Shown one piece after another: positions 50,209 through 58,620 of a stretch of DNA of 64,000 bases; the first letter of the stretch is position 1; each line of letters starts with the position of its first letter. Below the pieces are notes generated by a model. That model made no database searches. It was not told the origin of the DNA and saw nothing but the letters and a program-made list of their open reading frames with translations. The translations under genes and the position numbers were made by a program. Source of the stretch: 13-2-20CM-66-19 sp036273735 (GTDB lineage: Bacteria; Pseudomonadota; Gammaproteobacteria; Steroidobacterales; Steroidobacteraceae); assembly GCA_036273735.1 (NCBI GenBank), contig DASUHA010000151.1, forward strand, positions 1-64,000, written 5' to 3'.

Positions 50209-51209
50209 CGAGTACGTTCCTCTTGCCGTTCCCGCTCGCGGGTGCGCGTCCGCTCCTCCAGCTTCGCTGCCAGCTGCTCGTCCCTCGTGAGCGGTCGACG
50301 CATGGCGCCAATAAATTCCCAGATCTTCTGGGCGAGCGCGCCCTGCCCTGCAGCCAGGAGGGCATCGGCCGCGACGTTCCAACCCGCGACTACATCGCGG
50401 CGGGTGTCGAGGAGCTTCGTCTTTCCTGAATTGGGCTTGAGACCGCCATGGCGAAGCTCCTGGGTAATGCGCGTAATGCGCTGCCGGAGGTGCCTGGAAT
50501 CGCCGCGCAGCGAGGCGCGATGGATACCATCCTTGAAACCTGATCGGGTCTGGCCCCTCACCGCTCGCTCAGTCGCGTTCGCAGCGATACCGTGCTCACG
50601 CAAGTGCTGTGCGAAGAGTCCGCGCCAGGCACGCAGTGTGGCCTTGCGGATGTTGAGCCGCTTCCCATCTTCGCCCACCGCCTTGATCACTAGGTGGACA
50701 TGCGGATGGTCCTGGTCCGTGTGCAGGACCAGAATGTAGCGATGCTTGAGGCCGAACTCCTCCCGTGCGAAGTCCCGACTCGCCAGCAGCAGCTTCTCCG
50801 GCGGAGTCCGCTTCGGCATCGAGAGGATGACGTTGTGAACGAGCCTCGCGGGTTTTGGACCCGGCTTGCCTCGGTATGGCCCCCGACCGTGCGCTATCGT
50901 TGAGTCGAGATCCCAGTCGGCAGTGATTTCCTTCTCGATGCCTTTCCCGTTGAGGCGCTCGCCTTCGTCGGTCTCGATGTCGAGCTCACCGTTGCGATCG
51001 ATGTAGCATAGGTGGGCAATGACACCCGCCGTGCTAGTCGCGCCACGCGTGACCTTGACGAGTACCTCGGGCGCACGAGCCACGGTCCGCGCGATCTGCT
51101 CCACCTGTGCTCGTGACAACCAGACTCGGCCTGCCGGTCCGTGGCGGGCGAGACTCGCAATATCGAGGAGCGGCGCGTCGCGACGAGCTCTAATGGTTCT
51201 GATCCGCAT
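50205..51209 (-). CDS. Mobilization relaxase (MOBP-like)
   Basis: The 334-residue protein has relaxase motif III, HTDQDHPHVHLVI, the HxxxxHxH triad that binds the metal. A Tyr candidate for nicking lies upstream near residue 70 (AHLCYIDRNG). The Arg/Glu-rich C-terminus (ERTRTRERERQEERTR) is typical of mobilization proteins. It nicks oriT and leads the strand for conjugative transfer using a helper system, since no coupling or type IV secretion genes are here. It overlaps the MobC-like gene by 20 bp. Confidence 0.85.
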   Translation of the reverse strand: MRIRTIRARRDAPLLDIASLARHGPAGRVWLSRAQVEQIARTVARAPEVLVKVTRGATSTAGVIAHLCYIDRNGELDIETDEGERLNGKGIEKEITADWDLDSTIAHGRGPYRGKPGPKPARLVHNVILSMPKRTPPEKLLLASRDFAREEFGLKHRYILVLHTDQDHPHVHLVIKAVGEDGKRLNIRKATLRAWRGLFAQHLREHGIAANATERAVRGQTRSGFKDGIHRASLRGDSRHLRQRITRITQELRHGGLKPNSGKTKLLDTRRDVVAGWNVAADALLAAGQGALAQKIWEFIGAMRRPLTRDEQLAAKLEERTRTRERERQEERTR

Positions 51210-51738
51210 GTCCGATGTCCCAGCTAATCAGATTCGCCTTGATGAGTGCACGGAAATGATCGCGGAGCGCTTCGCAGACCCGCAGCATGGCTTGCACCTC
51301 CTGTAGGCCAGGCACCGCCTGGTGGGCGTCCTGCTGCAGCAGCCGGGCCATCGTGTTTAGGTTGCGGCCGATAGCCGCGAGCTCCCTCACAGAGGCTTGC
51401 AGGCTCGAGAGCTCGCGATCGGGTAGCGGCGCAACCCTTCGCAGATGCGAGCGAACCAGAACCGACACATAGGTCGCGGCGTACATAGTCCGAGCGTTCG
51501 CCCGCTCGCGCAGCAGCGCCCGGTCCGCGGGCGCCAACCGGACCGTCAGTCGGGCATATCGTGAATCGGATGGTGAGATGGGCTCAGCGAGGTGATCGCT
51601 TGGCGCACTTGCCAGCATCTGCTCGACGAGGCGCTTGAGCAGCGCCGATTCAGACAAACTCTGCCGCGCAGCTGCGCCCGCGAAGCGCTGCTTCGTCTCG
51701 CTGCTGATCCAAGTTGAGAGGTGTCTGCCAGCGGTCAT
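51190..51738 (-). CDS. MobC-like relaxosome accessory protein
   Basis: The protein has about 182 residues. A ribbon-helix-helix-like N-terminus (HLSTWISSETKQRF) is followed by the MobC motif ELAAIGRNLNTMARLLQQ near the C-terminus. It binds near oriT and helps the relaxase. The ATG at 51738 (or 51747) is used because the open frame upstream is Cys- and Arg-rich and unlike the family. The likely oriT lies just upstream. Confidence 0.8.
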   Translation of the reverse strand: MTAGRHLSTWISSETKQRFAGAAARQSLSESALLKRLVEQMLASAPSDHLAEPISPSDSRYARLTVRLAPADRALLRERANARTMYAATYVSVLVRSHLRRVAPLPDRELSSLQASVRELAAIGRNLNTMARLLQQDAHQAVPGLQEVQAMLRVCEALRDHFRALIKANLISWDIGHADQNH

Positions 51739-52076
51739 CGGCCACATTTGAAACCAGAAAACAACGCGCTGCAAACAAATTAACCGGTAGACACGTGCAG
51801 ACGCCGATTGACTGCTGCACGGGCGCAGTAGGATGAAACTTGCGCGTAAACGCAAGATTGGGACACACATGCGGCACACGCGTGCCGCGCATTGCACGCT
51901 CGTACACCAATGATCTGACAAGCCGCTCCTGCGCGCCCTCGCCGCCAAAAAAGTGCGACGAGTAGCACGCACCTGATTGCGTCAAACAGCCGCCGATCGG
52001 CTATCCTGCCACACCGTTGCCACTTTCCGCCCTAGCTCCTCCATAGTGTTCGACCATACTCCGAGCAGAGATCAGC
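51739..52076. other. 338-bp non-coding region, candidate oriT
   Basis: No credible gene lies here. It has two close inverted repeats: CTTGCG/CGCAAG (51839-51856, 6-bp spacer) and GCGGCAC/GTGCCGC (51871-51888, 4-bp spacer). The region lies directly upstream of mobC-relaxase and is AT-richer near 51770-51785. These are features of a mobilization origin. The nick site cannot be assigned from sequence alone. Confidence 0.45.
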
Positions 52077-54416
52077 ATGACCCGCATTGCTTCACGTATC
52101 GTGTCCCTTGCGTCCCTCCTTGTCGGCGCGTTTACGCTTCTGACTCCGGCCGCTGGCGCGGACTGGTCGGCCGCTCATTCGGGACCCTTCCAGCCTCAGC
52201 TTGTGACGAGCACTGCACCAATTTGCCAGACCCTGTTGCCCGACGTGCGGGCCGCTTATTTCTCGAAAACACCATTGGTCGGCTCCCCGGAGCCGCCCTC
52301 TATTTCGTTCAATGCACTCACTGCAGTGTCAAGCACAACCAGCACTCGGAGTTTCATGCTGGGGCCCGATGATCCACGCAGGAGTCAGACCTTTGTGCAG
52401 CCCGGCGGTACGCGATTGTTCACGTATGTAGTTACCCTGCCGGGATGCGGCGGCGCATGCGAGGGCACCAGGGTGCTTGTCTCGCGTCGGCCTATTGCCG
52501 CGGACGTCGCTAACGCTGGGGTCGCGGAGGGTACGTCCGGGCCGGATATCGCGGAGACTCCCGGCTTTGGACCGTGGAAGGTCTACCGCGACCAGAAAGC
52601 GTACTACTACCTCGTCGGAATCGTCGACGACCAGCTCCAGGTGTTCCTGATCGCGCCGCCTAACCACTGGCAGATGACCTGCGCAATTTCCCTCGCTCCG
52701 CATGATCTTTCCAAGAGTTCCGATGTGGAGACGCGTGCCGCAGTCCTGGCGGTTAATCAGATGACCAAAGCGGCCATGACAATGGAGGGAGCGGACTCGA
52801 ATTGTGGCACGTTGCATACACGTGACCGGTGGGCGGAAGCGCTAGAAGAGGAACTCAAGGAGACCGTATATCGGCCATCAGCGGTCAAGCCACCTTCGAC
52901 GGCGGACAGTTCGAGTCCGAATAGCTATGGAGACTATTCGAGGATCGCCGATGCTCTGGCCGACTGGTCAGTCAGCGGCATTTACGAGTTCCATGCCTTA
53001 CAGGCTTATCAGTCGGCCTTTCACCGAGCGGTGCAAACGCTTAGTGTGCTGTACGCGCGCGACTTCGGCTCAGATCCGGTTCGTTCCAGAGCGCTGGCCG
53101 CGGACAAACTCCGAGATGCCCTGAGTTATGGATTCGGGTTCTACGAGTACGTACACCTCTCCGACGAAGCAACGTTGTTCCGGCGAATGATTCTCGAACA
53201 CAGACCGCTTGCTGGGCTGCCGTCAGCTCCGCTACTGGCGATCAACGGGACCCTCCCCTCCAGGGACGCCCTCGTCAGTCTAGCGGTCGAGTACCCGGAA
53301 GCGGTGCGGCTTCTGCTCGCGAAGGGGGCTCATCCTGATATTACAAACGATTTCGGCAAGACTCCGCTGATGTATGCCGCTCAGTACAATCAGCTCCAGT
53401 CCGCCAGATTGCTTCTCGACGCAGGCGCCAACCCGAACGCGGTCACCGTACGCCCGTCTGACACGTGCGGATATTCCCTCGGAACGACCAATGTTACTGC
53501 GCTCGATTATGCTGCGCGCTACGCGTCCGCTGCCGTTATCAAGCTCCTGCTCGCGCATGGAGCGGTGACCTACATTCGCTCGAAAGGCTTTGGCGAAGTG
53601 GCTGGCTACCCGTTGGACTGGCTGCACCAGTATGCGACAGCCGGCGATGGCTCGAATCCAAATATCAAGGCGACCGAAGTCCCCGAGCTGGAGCAACTTC
53701 TAACGGTGCCGACAAGGACGGAGCTCCAGCAGCAGGCGACAAAGCTGATTAGTCGAGCCGAGTCTCTCTATTCGGCTGGCAAGCCTGATTCGGCGCTTGA
53801 AGAGCTCAGGCTGGCTTTGTCGGCCGATCCCGATAACGATCGGGGGGTTGCCGATCTACCTTTGATCGCTCTGCGCGCCGGTGAGCTCGGCGTTGCGCTC
53901 TCGGGCGCCACTCGGGCAATCGAAATGCTCAAAGCCCCTCCTGACCGCGCGGCCGCCTGGTTCAATGAAGGATTGGCGTGCGAGAAGGCCAATTGGCGTT
54001 CGGTACCGTACAACGGGGAATACTACTGCCTGAACGGGCCGATCCCGCCATTTGTAAACGCCTGGGAACAGCAGCCGACGCCGGCGCGCGCCTCAAAGCT
54101 GACCGAAGTTCTCCAAACAGCGAGAAATTGGCATTGTGTTTCTGGTTCGGGGCCTTCCGCCGTCACGTATCAATTCATCATCTACTACGGTGACGATAGG
54201 AGACACTATGAGGAGATCGGGAGGGTCTATGCCCTCCATGCGGGCAGCCAGCATGTCGACCCACGATCTATCTCGTGGTCGTGGTCATCGAACGACTCGC
54301 TAGGCAAGTTTCATGTCATCCATCGAGGTTCACTGGGAGCGGTCACTTTGACCGTAATGGAGGGGCCGTTCGGCGGAGGGAATCCACGGATCGATGGAAA
54401 GGAATGCACCAAGTAG
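52077..54416 (+). CDS. Large secreted ankyrin-repeat protein, element cargo
   Basis: The 779-residue protein has a Sec signal peptide (LASLLVGAFTLLTPAAGADW). A 340-residue N-terminal domain of unknown fold has several Cys. Ankyrin repeats span about 415-500, with LLLAKGAHPDITNDFGKTPL and ARLLLDAGANPNAV. TPR-like helices follow (about 560-640), with an unknown C-terminal domain last. It has the organisation of a periplasmic or exported protein that contacts other proteins. It is the only plus-strand gene in the element and probably has its own promoter. The function is unknown. Confidence 0.8.
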   Translation: MTRIASRIVSLASLLVGAFTLLTPAAGADWSAAHSGPFQPQLVTSTAPICQTLLPDVRAAYFSKTPLVGSPEPPSISFNALTAVSSTTSTRSFMLGPDDPRRSQTFVQPGGTRLFTYVVTLPGCGGACEGTRVLVSRRPIAADVANAGVAEGTSGPDIAETPGFGPWKVYRDQKAYYYLVGIVDDQLQVFLIAPPNHWQMTCAISLAPHDLSKSSDVETRAAVLAVNQMTKAAMTMEGADSNCGTLHTRDRWAEALEEELKETVYRPSAVKPPSTADSSSPNSYGDYSRIADALADWSVSGIYEFHALQAYQSAFHRAVQTLSVLYARDFGSDPVRSRALAADKLRDALSYGFGFYEYVHLSDEATLFRRMILEHRPLAGLPSAPLLAINGTLPSRDALVSLAVEYPEAVRLLLAKGAHPDITNDFGKTPLMYAAQYNQLQSARLLLDAGANPNAVTVRPSDTCGYSLGTTNVTALDYAARYASAAVIKLLLAHGAVTYIRSKGFGEVAGYPLDWLHQYATAGDGSNPNIKATEVPELEQLLTVPTRTELQQQATKLISRAESLYSAGKPDSALEELRLALSADPDNDRGVADLPLIALRAGELGVALSGATRAIEMLKAPPDRAAAWFNEGLACEKANWRSVPYNGEYYCLNGPIPPFVNAWEQQPTPARASKLTEVLQTARNWHCVSGSGPSAVTYQFIIYYGDDRRHYEEIGRVYALHAGSQHVDPRSISWSWSSNDSLGKFHVIHRGSLGAVTLTVMEGPFGGGNPRIDGKECTK

Positions 54417-54500
54417 CGAAAACCGCGTAGGTCGAGGGTGCCTATTGATTCGAGACGGTGTGCCGGCAGCCGGCGGTCGGGCGGAGCACGCCGCGAGAGC

Positions 54501-55619
54501 TCACAGCCCCTTCGCCGCGATCATCTTCTCGATCACTTTGGCTTTGTGATCGATCACGAGATGAGAATATCGTTTGACCATCGCTAGCGTCTTGTGTCCA
54601 AGGACGTCGGCAATTTCGAGCAGCGAGGCGCCTTGCGCCGCGAGCATAGACGCCGTGGTATGGCGCAGGTCGTGAAAGTGAAAGTCACCGATGCCCGTCG
54701 CTTCGAGTGCCGCGTACCAATGCGCATCGAAATGCTCATACGGCCCTGGTATTCCGGACGGCTGCGGGAACACATGCTCGCTGCGCGCGGAGCTCTGAAG
54801 CTTGAGTTCCCTCAACGCCTCCAGCGCTTTGCCGGCGAGCGGTAGCGTGCGCTGCTCGTCGTTTTTGGTCTCGTGGACGAGCGCCCTGCCCTTCTTCAAG
54901 TCAATATCTGACCACTTGAGACGGATCAACTCCCCCTTCCTCGCGCCCGTCGTGATCGCGAGTAGAACGAGGGTGTGGAGCGGGGGCCATTCGGACTTTT
55001 CGCATGCATCAAGCAGCGCCGCCCGCTCCTCATCAGTCAGGAATCGTGTACGCCCTCGCGGCTCCTTCTTCCGGCTGATGTCACTTACCGGGTTGCGATC
55101 CAGTAGCCGGCGTTCCTTCACCGCGAAGGACAGGGCATGCGAGAGGCAGGCAATGTAACGGTTCACCGTGCCGCCGCTGCGCTTGTACTCTTTCGGCGGG
55201 ATCGTCTCGCCTGTCTTCTTGTCCTTGCGCGGCAAGCCGCGCGTGAATGTCTCGGCCGCGAGCCGATCGCGGGCCTGGGAGATGGCATCGGCGGTGATCT
55301 CAGCCAGCGCGAGACCCGCGAACTGCTCAGCCCACCATTTGAGCTGGCGCGTGCGCGTCGACTTCTCTTTCTCGTCGAATTCCGCGAGCACCGTCTCGGT
55401 GTAGTCCTTGGCGAGCGCATCGAAGCTCGTGCGCCGCGCCGCCGCGTGCGGGAAGTGCCGCCCCTCGCGGATTGCAGTCTCAATCGACTGCGCCCACTGC
55501 TGCGCCTCTTTGCGGTTCGGGAAGGTCTCGGACTGCGCGGGACGCCCTTTTACTCGCACCTGCGCACGGTAGGAAACCGCGTTGGTCAGCGGACTGACGA
55601 TGCGTTGAATGGAAGCCAT
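54501..55619 (-). CDS. Tyrosine-recombinase integrase of the tRNA-Lys element
   Basis: The protein has 372 residues. The N-terminal arm-binding and core-binding SAM-like domains are followed by the catalytic domain with TGARKGELIRLKWSD (Arg), HDLRHTTASML (HxxR) and LGHKTLAMVKRYSH (His and catalytic Tyr). The full R-H-R-H-Y set is present, so it is probably active. It integrates the element at the tRNA-Lys 3' end. The ATG at 55619 is chosen since an upstream stretch to 55721 is Cys-rich and covers the TGCACTGA repeat. Confidence 0.93.
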   Translation of the reverse strand: MASIQRIVSPLTNAVSYRAQVRVKGRPAQSETFPNRKEAQQWAQSIETAIREGRHFPHAAARRTSFDALAKDYTETVLAEFDEKEKSTRTRQLKWWAEQFAGLALAEITADAISQARDRLAAETFTRGLPRKDKKTGETIPPKEYKRSGGTVNRYIACLSHALSFAVKERRLLDRNPVSDISRKKEPRGRTRFLTDEERAALLDACEKSEWPPLHTLVLLAITTGARKGELIRLKWSDIDLKKGRALVHETKNDEQRTLPLAGKALEALRELKLQSSARSEHVFPQPSGIPGPYEHFDAHWYAALEATGIGDFHFHDLRHTTASMLAAQGASLLEIADVLGHKTLAMVKRYSHLVIDHKAKVIEKMIAAKGL

Positions 55620-55657
55620 ACGCGCCTCGGTGCACTGCGTGCAGCGATGAGTAAGCC

Positions 55658-55676
55658 CACTGCACTGAGTGTGCAC
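55658..55676. repeat. Subterminal TGCACTGA repeat, right end
   Basis: This is the right-hand partner of the 47798-47816 repeat. It has TGCACTGANTNTGCAC from 55661, next to the integrase promoter and 70 bp inside the att repeat. A related TGCACTG lies at 55631. A candidate integrase arm-binding site. Confidence 0.5.
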
Positions 55677-55744
55677 GAAACAACCACGACAGTGAAGCTT
55701 GCGCGGGACATCCGCACGCAAGGCGCTGAATATTAAGAGATTTA

Positions 55745-55790
55745 ATTGGGGCGTGACGGAATCGAACCGTCGACCAGCGGATTAAAAGTC
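55745..55790. repeat. Att site, right end of the tRNA-Lys element (46-bp direct repeat)
   Basis: This copy is identical to 47628-47673. It forms the 3' part of the intact tRNA-Lys gene, so the element restored the tRNA on integration. The crossover lies within these 46 bp. Confidence 0.93.
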
Positions 55791-55819
55791 CGATGCTCTA
55801 CCGACTGAGCTAACGCCCC
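55747..55819 (-). tRNA. tRNA-Lys (anticodon TTT)
   Basis: The minus strand reads GGGGCGTTAGCTCAGTCGG at the 5' end, an anticodon loop CTTTTAA giving TTT, a T arm with GGTTCGATTCC and an acceptor ending CACGCCCC with discriminator A. The length is 73 without CCA, which is not encoded. The 3' 44 bases are supplied by the integrated element. Confidence 0.96.
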
Positions 55820-55876
55820 AGCAAGGATTGAGCGGCGCGCCGGAACCTTGAAGCGCGCCGAGGGGCCGGGATGATA

Positions 55877-57919
55877 CTACAGGTACCGGTAAAGCGTAGG
55901 ATCGGGCAAACCTGCGGCCTCGAAGCCGGCCCTGCGCAGTCGGCAGGAGTCGCAGCGTCCGCACGCCCGGCCTTCGTTGTCCGCCTGGTAGCACGAAACC
56001 GTGAGGCTGAAGTCCACACCGAGGCGCGTACCTTCTCGGATTATCTCGGCCTTGGATAAACCAATTAGGGGTGTATCTATGCGCCATGGTTTTCCTTCAA
56101 CTCCCGTTTTGGTCGCCAGTGCAGCCGTCTGCCGGAACGCTGAGACGAATTCAGGGCGACAATCAGGATAGCCTGAATTATGAGCAAGGAAGCCGTTCGC
56201 GAGAAAATTCTCTGCGCCCTCGACGGAGAGATCGTACATGTACTTATAGGACACCGCCTCAATTCTCGCGACTTTGAGGAACGCCAGCTTAGACTCCCTT
56301 ATCAGGTCTAGAGCAGGTACTTCACGAAACGCCGAGCGCTGCGCTCGGAAACTCTTGTCGTACTTTCCACCGCGGTTGTAAATGCGGGTCTTAGCACCTG
56401 CAGGAAGATCCGAATTCGCTACGCTCTGCCACAAACCATCACATTTCCAAAGGCCCGCGACTTTATCGCGGCCTGAGACGAGGGCGGCGGACCGGAGGGA
56501 TGCGCACTTGGCTGGATGCCATAGCGGATACAACTCGACGAAGCGCGCAAAATCGACTGCTCGCGTGAGGGCTAGGCGCTTTTGTCCATGGGCTACCGAC
56601 CGCAACGTGGGAAAGATCCCATCCAAAAGCAGGCAGTGATACAGCTCATCAATAAGTTGGTGCGATTTCTGGTAAATGGGGGCCTCTCCCTTCCATACTT
56701 GGCAACCATCACCATCCCACAGCCCCGCGACAATAATTCGGCGCTGTCGCTGAGATAATGACCAGAACCACGACGGGAATCGCTTAGTACCGAACTTGGC
56801 AGTTCCCAGGAGGGACAGGCGGGCGAAAACTTCGCAGAATACGGACGAGCCGACCCGGAAGTCGAAATCGTTCGCCGGCGATTTCTTTACAGATACCCCA
56901 AAGGCCCCGAAGTAGCGGCGCAAGAGCTCTGGTGCGCCTTCGAGGCCACCCACCGAGAACGATAGCGTCTGCGACACGCCGCCCGGCGTCTTTCCACCCT
57001 CCGCAAGCCACAATCCCACAATCCTCAGGAAATCGTCCGTAATGGGGAAGCGTACTGAAACCCTCACCCGTCGCAACCTGTTGGTTAAACATCCATCAGT
57101 TTCGATGATCGAAGATCGCCGCGCACCGCACCGCACGACAGTGCTGCCGCTCTCCCCTAGGTCGATGACTTCAAGGTCATTATTCCACGCATGAGCGTGA
57201 GCCGAAAGATCGAAGGGAGCCACCAGTGGCATACCCACCGCGATCTCGTCGCCACGGACTGTGCACAGCCCACCAGTAAGGTCTACCGAAAACAAAGAAT
57301 GGTCTTCGGTAATTTCAATTTGTTGCCCTCGCTCCAGGGTGACTTGGTAACACCGTTTCGACCCTACTTCATGCCTGTGGCGTCCGGTCACTCCGCGCCA
57401 TGCAATACTCAGGCTCGCAGGATCGACCGCCAATGTCTCTAACTTCACTGACTTTGGAATACCACACACCTGTGAAATCGGCATGAGGCGTGAACCTCCG
57501 CTGCTGCGAATCCATACTCGAGTGTCCCCCGAAACACTGTAATCAACAGCGTTGATACCGACAAAAATTGCTTCGGCCTGGAGCACTTCCGCCCAGGCTA
57601 GAGCCAGCGACAGAAAAATCGTGTTGCGCGCGGGAACGTACGTGACCGGGATTCCCGCCGTCGGCCGCTCCGGGATCGCAATCGAGGTGTCCGTCAGCGC
57701 AGACCCGCCGATGCCGGCGAGGTCGACGCGCATGATGCGGTGCTCTTGCGCACCTAAGGCGGCCGCGACGCGCATCGCCGCATCGAGCTCCGCGGAGTGG
57801 CGCTGGCCGTAATCGACGGAGAGTGCATAGCACTCGAAGCCTTGCGCACGCGCAAGGGCCAGCGTCGTAGCCGAGTCGAGACCGCCGGAGACGAGTACGA
57901 CCGCGCGGTGGGACGCCAT
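55877..57919 (-). CDS. queC: 7-cyano-7-deazaguanine synthase QueC interrupted by an intein
   Basis: The frame encodes 680 residues. Residues 1-127 and 582-680 together make a 226-residue QueC of normal length. They have the PP-loop VLVSGGLDSAT at the N-terminus and the zinc cysteines CYQADNEGRACGRCDSCR at the C-terminus. Residues 128-581 are an in-frame 454-residue intein inserted in the conserved NAVDY/SGYPDCR motif. After splicing, QueC converts 7-carboxy-7-deazaguanine to preQ0 in queuosine biosynthesis, using ATP and ammonia. queE is just upstream, 50 bp away. Confidence 0.93.
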   Translation of the reverse strand: MASHRAVVLVSGGLDSATTLALARAQGFECYALSVDYGQRHSAELDAAMRVAAALGAQEHRIMRVDLAGIGGSALTDTSIAIPERPTAGIPVTYVPARNTIFLSLALAWAEVLQAEAIFVGINAVDYSVSGDTRVWIRSSGGSRLMPISQVCGIPKSVKLETLAVDPASLSIAWRGVTGRHRHEVGSKRCYQVTLERGQQIEITEDHSLFSVDLTGGLCTVRGDEIAVGMPLVAPFDLSAHAHAWNNDLEVIDLGESGSTVVRCGARRSSIIETDGCLTNRLRRVRVSVRFPITDDFLRIVGLWLAEGGKTPGGVSQTLSFSVGGLEGAPELLRRYFGAFGVSVKKSPANDFDFRVGSSVFCEVFARLSLLGTAKFGTKRFPSWFWSLSQRQRRIIVAGLWDGDGCQVWKGEAPIYQKSHQLIDELYHCLLLDGIFPTLRSVAHGQKRLALTRAVDFARFVELYPLWHPAKCASLRSAALVSGRDKVAGLWKCDGLWQSVANSDLPAGAKTRIYNRGGKYDKSFRAQRSAFREVPALDLIRESKLAFLKVARIEAVSYKYMYDLSVEGAENFLANGFLAHNSGYPDCRPEFVSAFRQTAALATKTGVEGKPWRIDTPLIGLSKAEIIREGTRLGVDFSLTVSCYQADNEGRACGRCDSCRLRRAGFEAAGLPDPTLYRYL
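56177..57538 (-). other. QueC intein with LAGLIDADG homing endonuclease domain
   Basis: The intein occupies residues 128-581 of the QueC reading frame. The N-terminal splicing block is SVSGDTRVWI, with Ser as the first residue in place of the usual Cys. Block B is ITEDHSLF (TxxH), and the C-terminal blocks are YKYMYDLSVEGAENFLANG and FLAHN followed by Ser+1. The centre has two LAGLIDADG-type motifs, IVGLWLAEGG and IVAGLWDGDG, so a homing endonuclease is present and looks intact. The DNA is visibly more AT-rich than the QueC exteins, consistent with horizontal origin. Confidence 0.93.
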
Positions 57920-57969
57920 GGGTTTGCTCTCTTTTCAGGACGACGACGCAGGACAGCCAGACCGGGATC

Positions 57970-58617
57970 CTACTTCCCCGGCACGTTGCCCCAGAGATAT
58001 TTGTGCAGCTGGACCTGAAAGCGCACCGGCAGCCGGTCCGCGAGGATCCAGTCGGCAAGCTCGCGGGCGGGGAGCTGCTCGTGGCTCGGGGAGAAGAGCA
58101 CCGTGCAGCGCCCCTCCAACCCGAGCTCTCGAACCTTCGCGCAGCTCCACTCGTAGTCGCCGCGGTCGCAGATCACGAACTTGACGAGGTCCTTCGCACC
58201 CAGCCTCGCGAGCTCTTCGTAGCGATTGCGCGACTCCTCTTTCGATCCGGGAGTCTTGATGTCTACGACCCGCACCACCCGCTCATCGACTCCCTCCAGC
58301 GACATGGCGCCGCTCGTCTCGAGCGATACCCGCCAACCGGCGTCACAGAGCTTCGTCAATAAGGGCAGGCAGCTCTTTTGCGCGAGCGGCTCGCCGCCCG
58401 TCACGCAGACATAGCGGCCGCCGAACTCGCGCACCCTCGCAACCACGGCCTCGATGTCCCACCACTCGCCGCCGTGGAAAGCGTACTCCGTATCGCAATA
58501 CTGACAGCGCAGCGGACAGCCGGTGAGACGGACGAAGACCGTGGGGACCCCGGCGGTGTCGGCCTCACCCTGCAGGGAATAGAAGATCTCGCTGATCTTG
58601 AGCCGCGCCACCTGCAC
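57970..58617 (-). CDS. queE: 7-carboxy-7-deazaguanine synthase QueE (radical SAM)
   Basis: The 215-residue radical SAM enzyme has CPLRCQYCDTEYAF supplying the CxxxCxxC 4Fe-4S motif and VTGGEPLAQ after it. It converts 6-carboxytetrahydropterin to 7-carboxy-7-deazaguanine, the QueC substrate. It starts at GTG 58617, only 3 bp after the cpoB stop, so queuosine genes are co-transcribed with the Tol-Pal operon, as in other gammaproteobacteria. Confidence 0.95.
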   Translation of the reverse strand: MQVARLKISEIFYSLQGEADTAGVPTVFVRLTGCPLRCQYCDTEYAFHGGEWWDIEAVVARVREFGGRYVCVTGGEPLAQKSCLPLLTKLCDAGWRVSLETSGAMSLEGVDERVVRVVDIKTPGSKEESRNRYEELARLGAKDLVKFVICDRGDYEWSCAKVRELGLEGRCTVLFSPSHEQLPARELADWILADRLPVRFQVQLHKYLWGNVPGK

Positions 58618-58620
58618 CCG

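Larger units (their letters stand above)
47628..55790. mobile_element. Integrative mobilizable element in tRNA-Lys
   Basis: The 8.2-kb element is bounded by 46-bp direct repeats of the tRNA-Lys 3' end. It carries a tyrosine integrase next to the intact tRNA, a relaxase and a MobC-like protein but no mating-pair or type IV secretion genes. It is therefore mobilizable rather than self-transmissible. Cargo includes an MNT-HEPN toxin-antitoxin operon, a chimeric DUF6933 protein and a secreted ankyrin protein. Subterminal TGCACTGA repeats near both ends may be integrase arm sites. Confidence 0.88.

Noticed and set aside
56177..57538. A separate endonuclease gene or an independent domain fused to QueC
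   Set aside because: The insert is in frame, begins and ends at splicing blocks and splits a conserved QueC motif exactly, which fits an intein.
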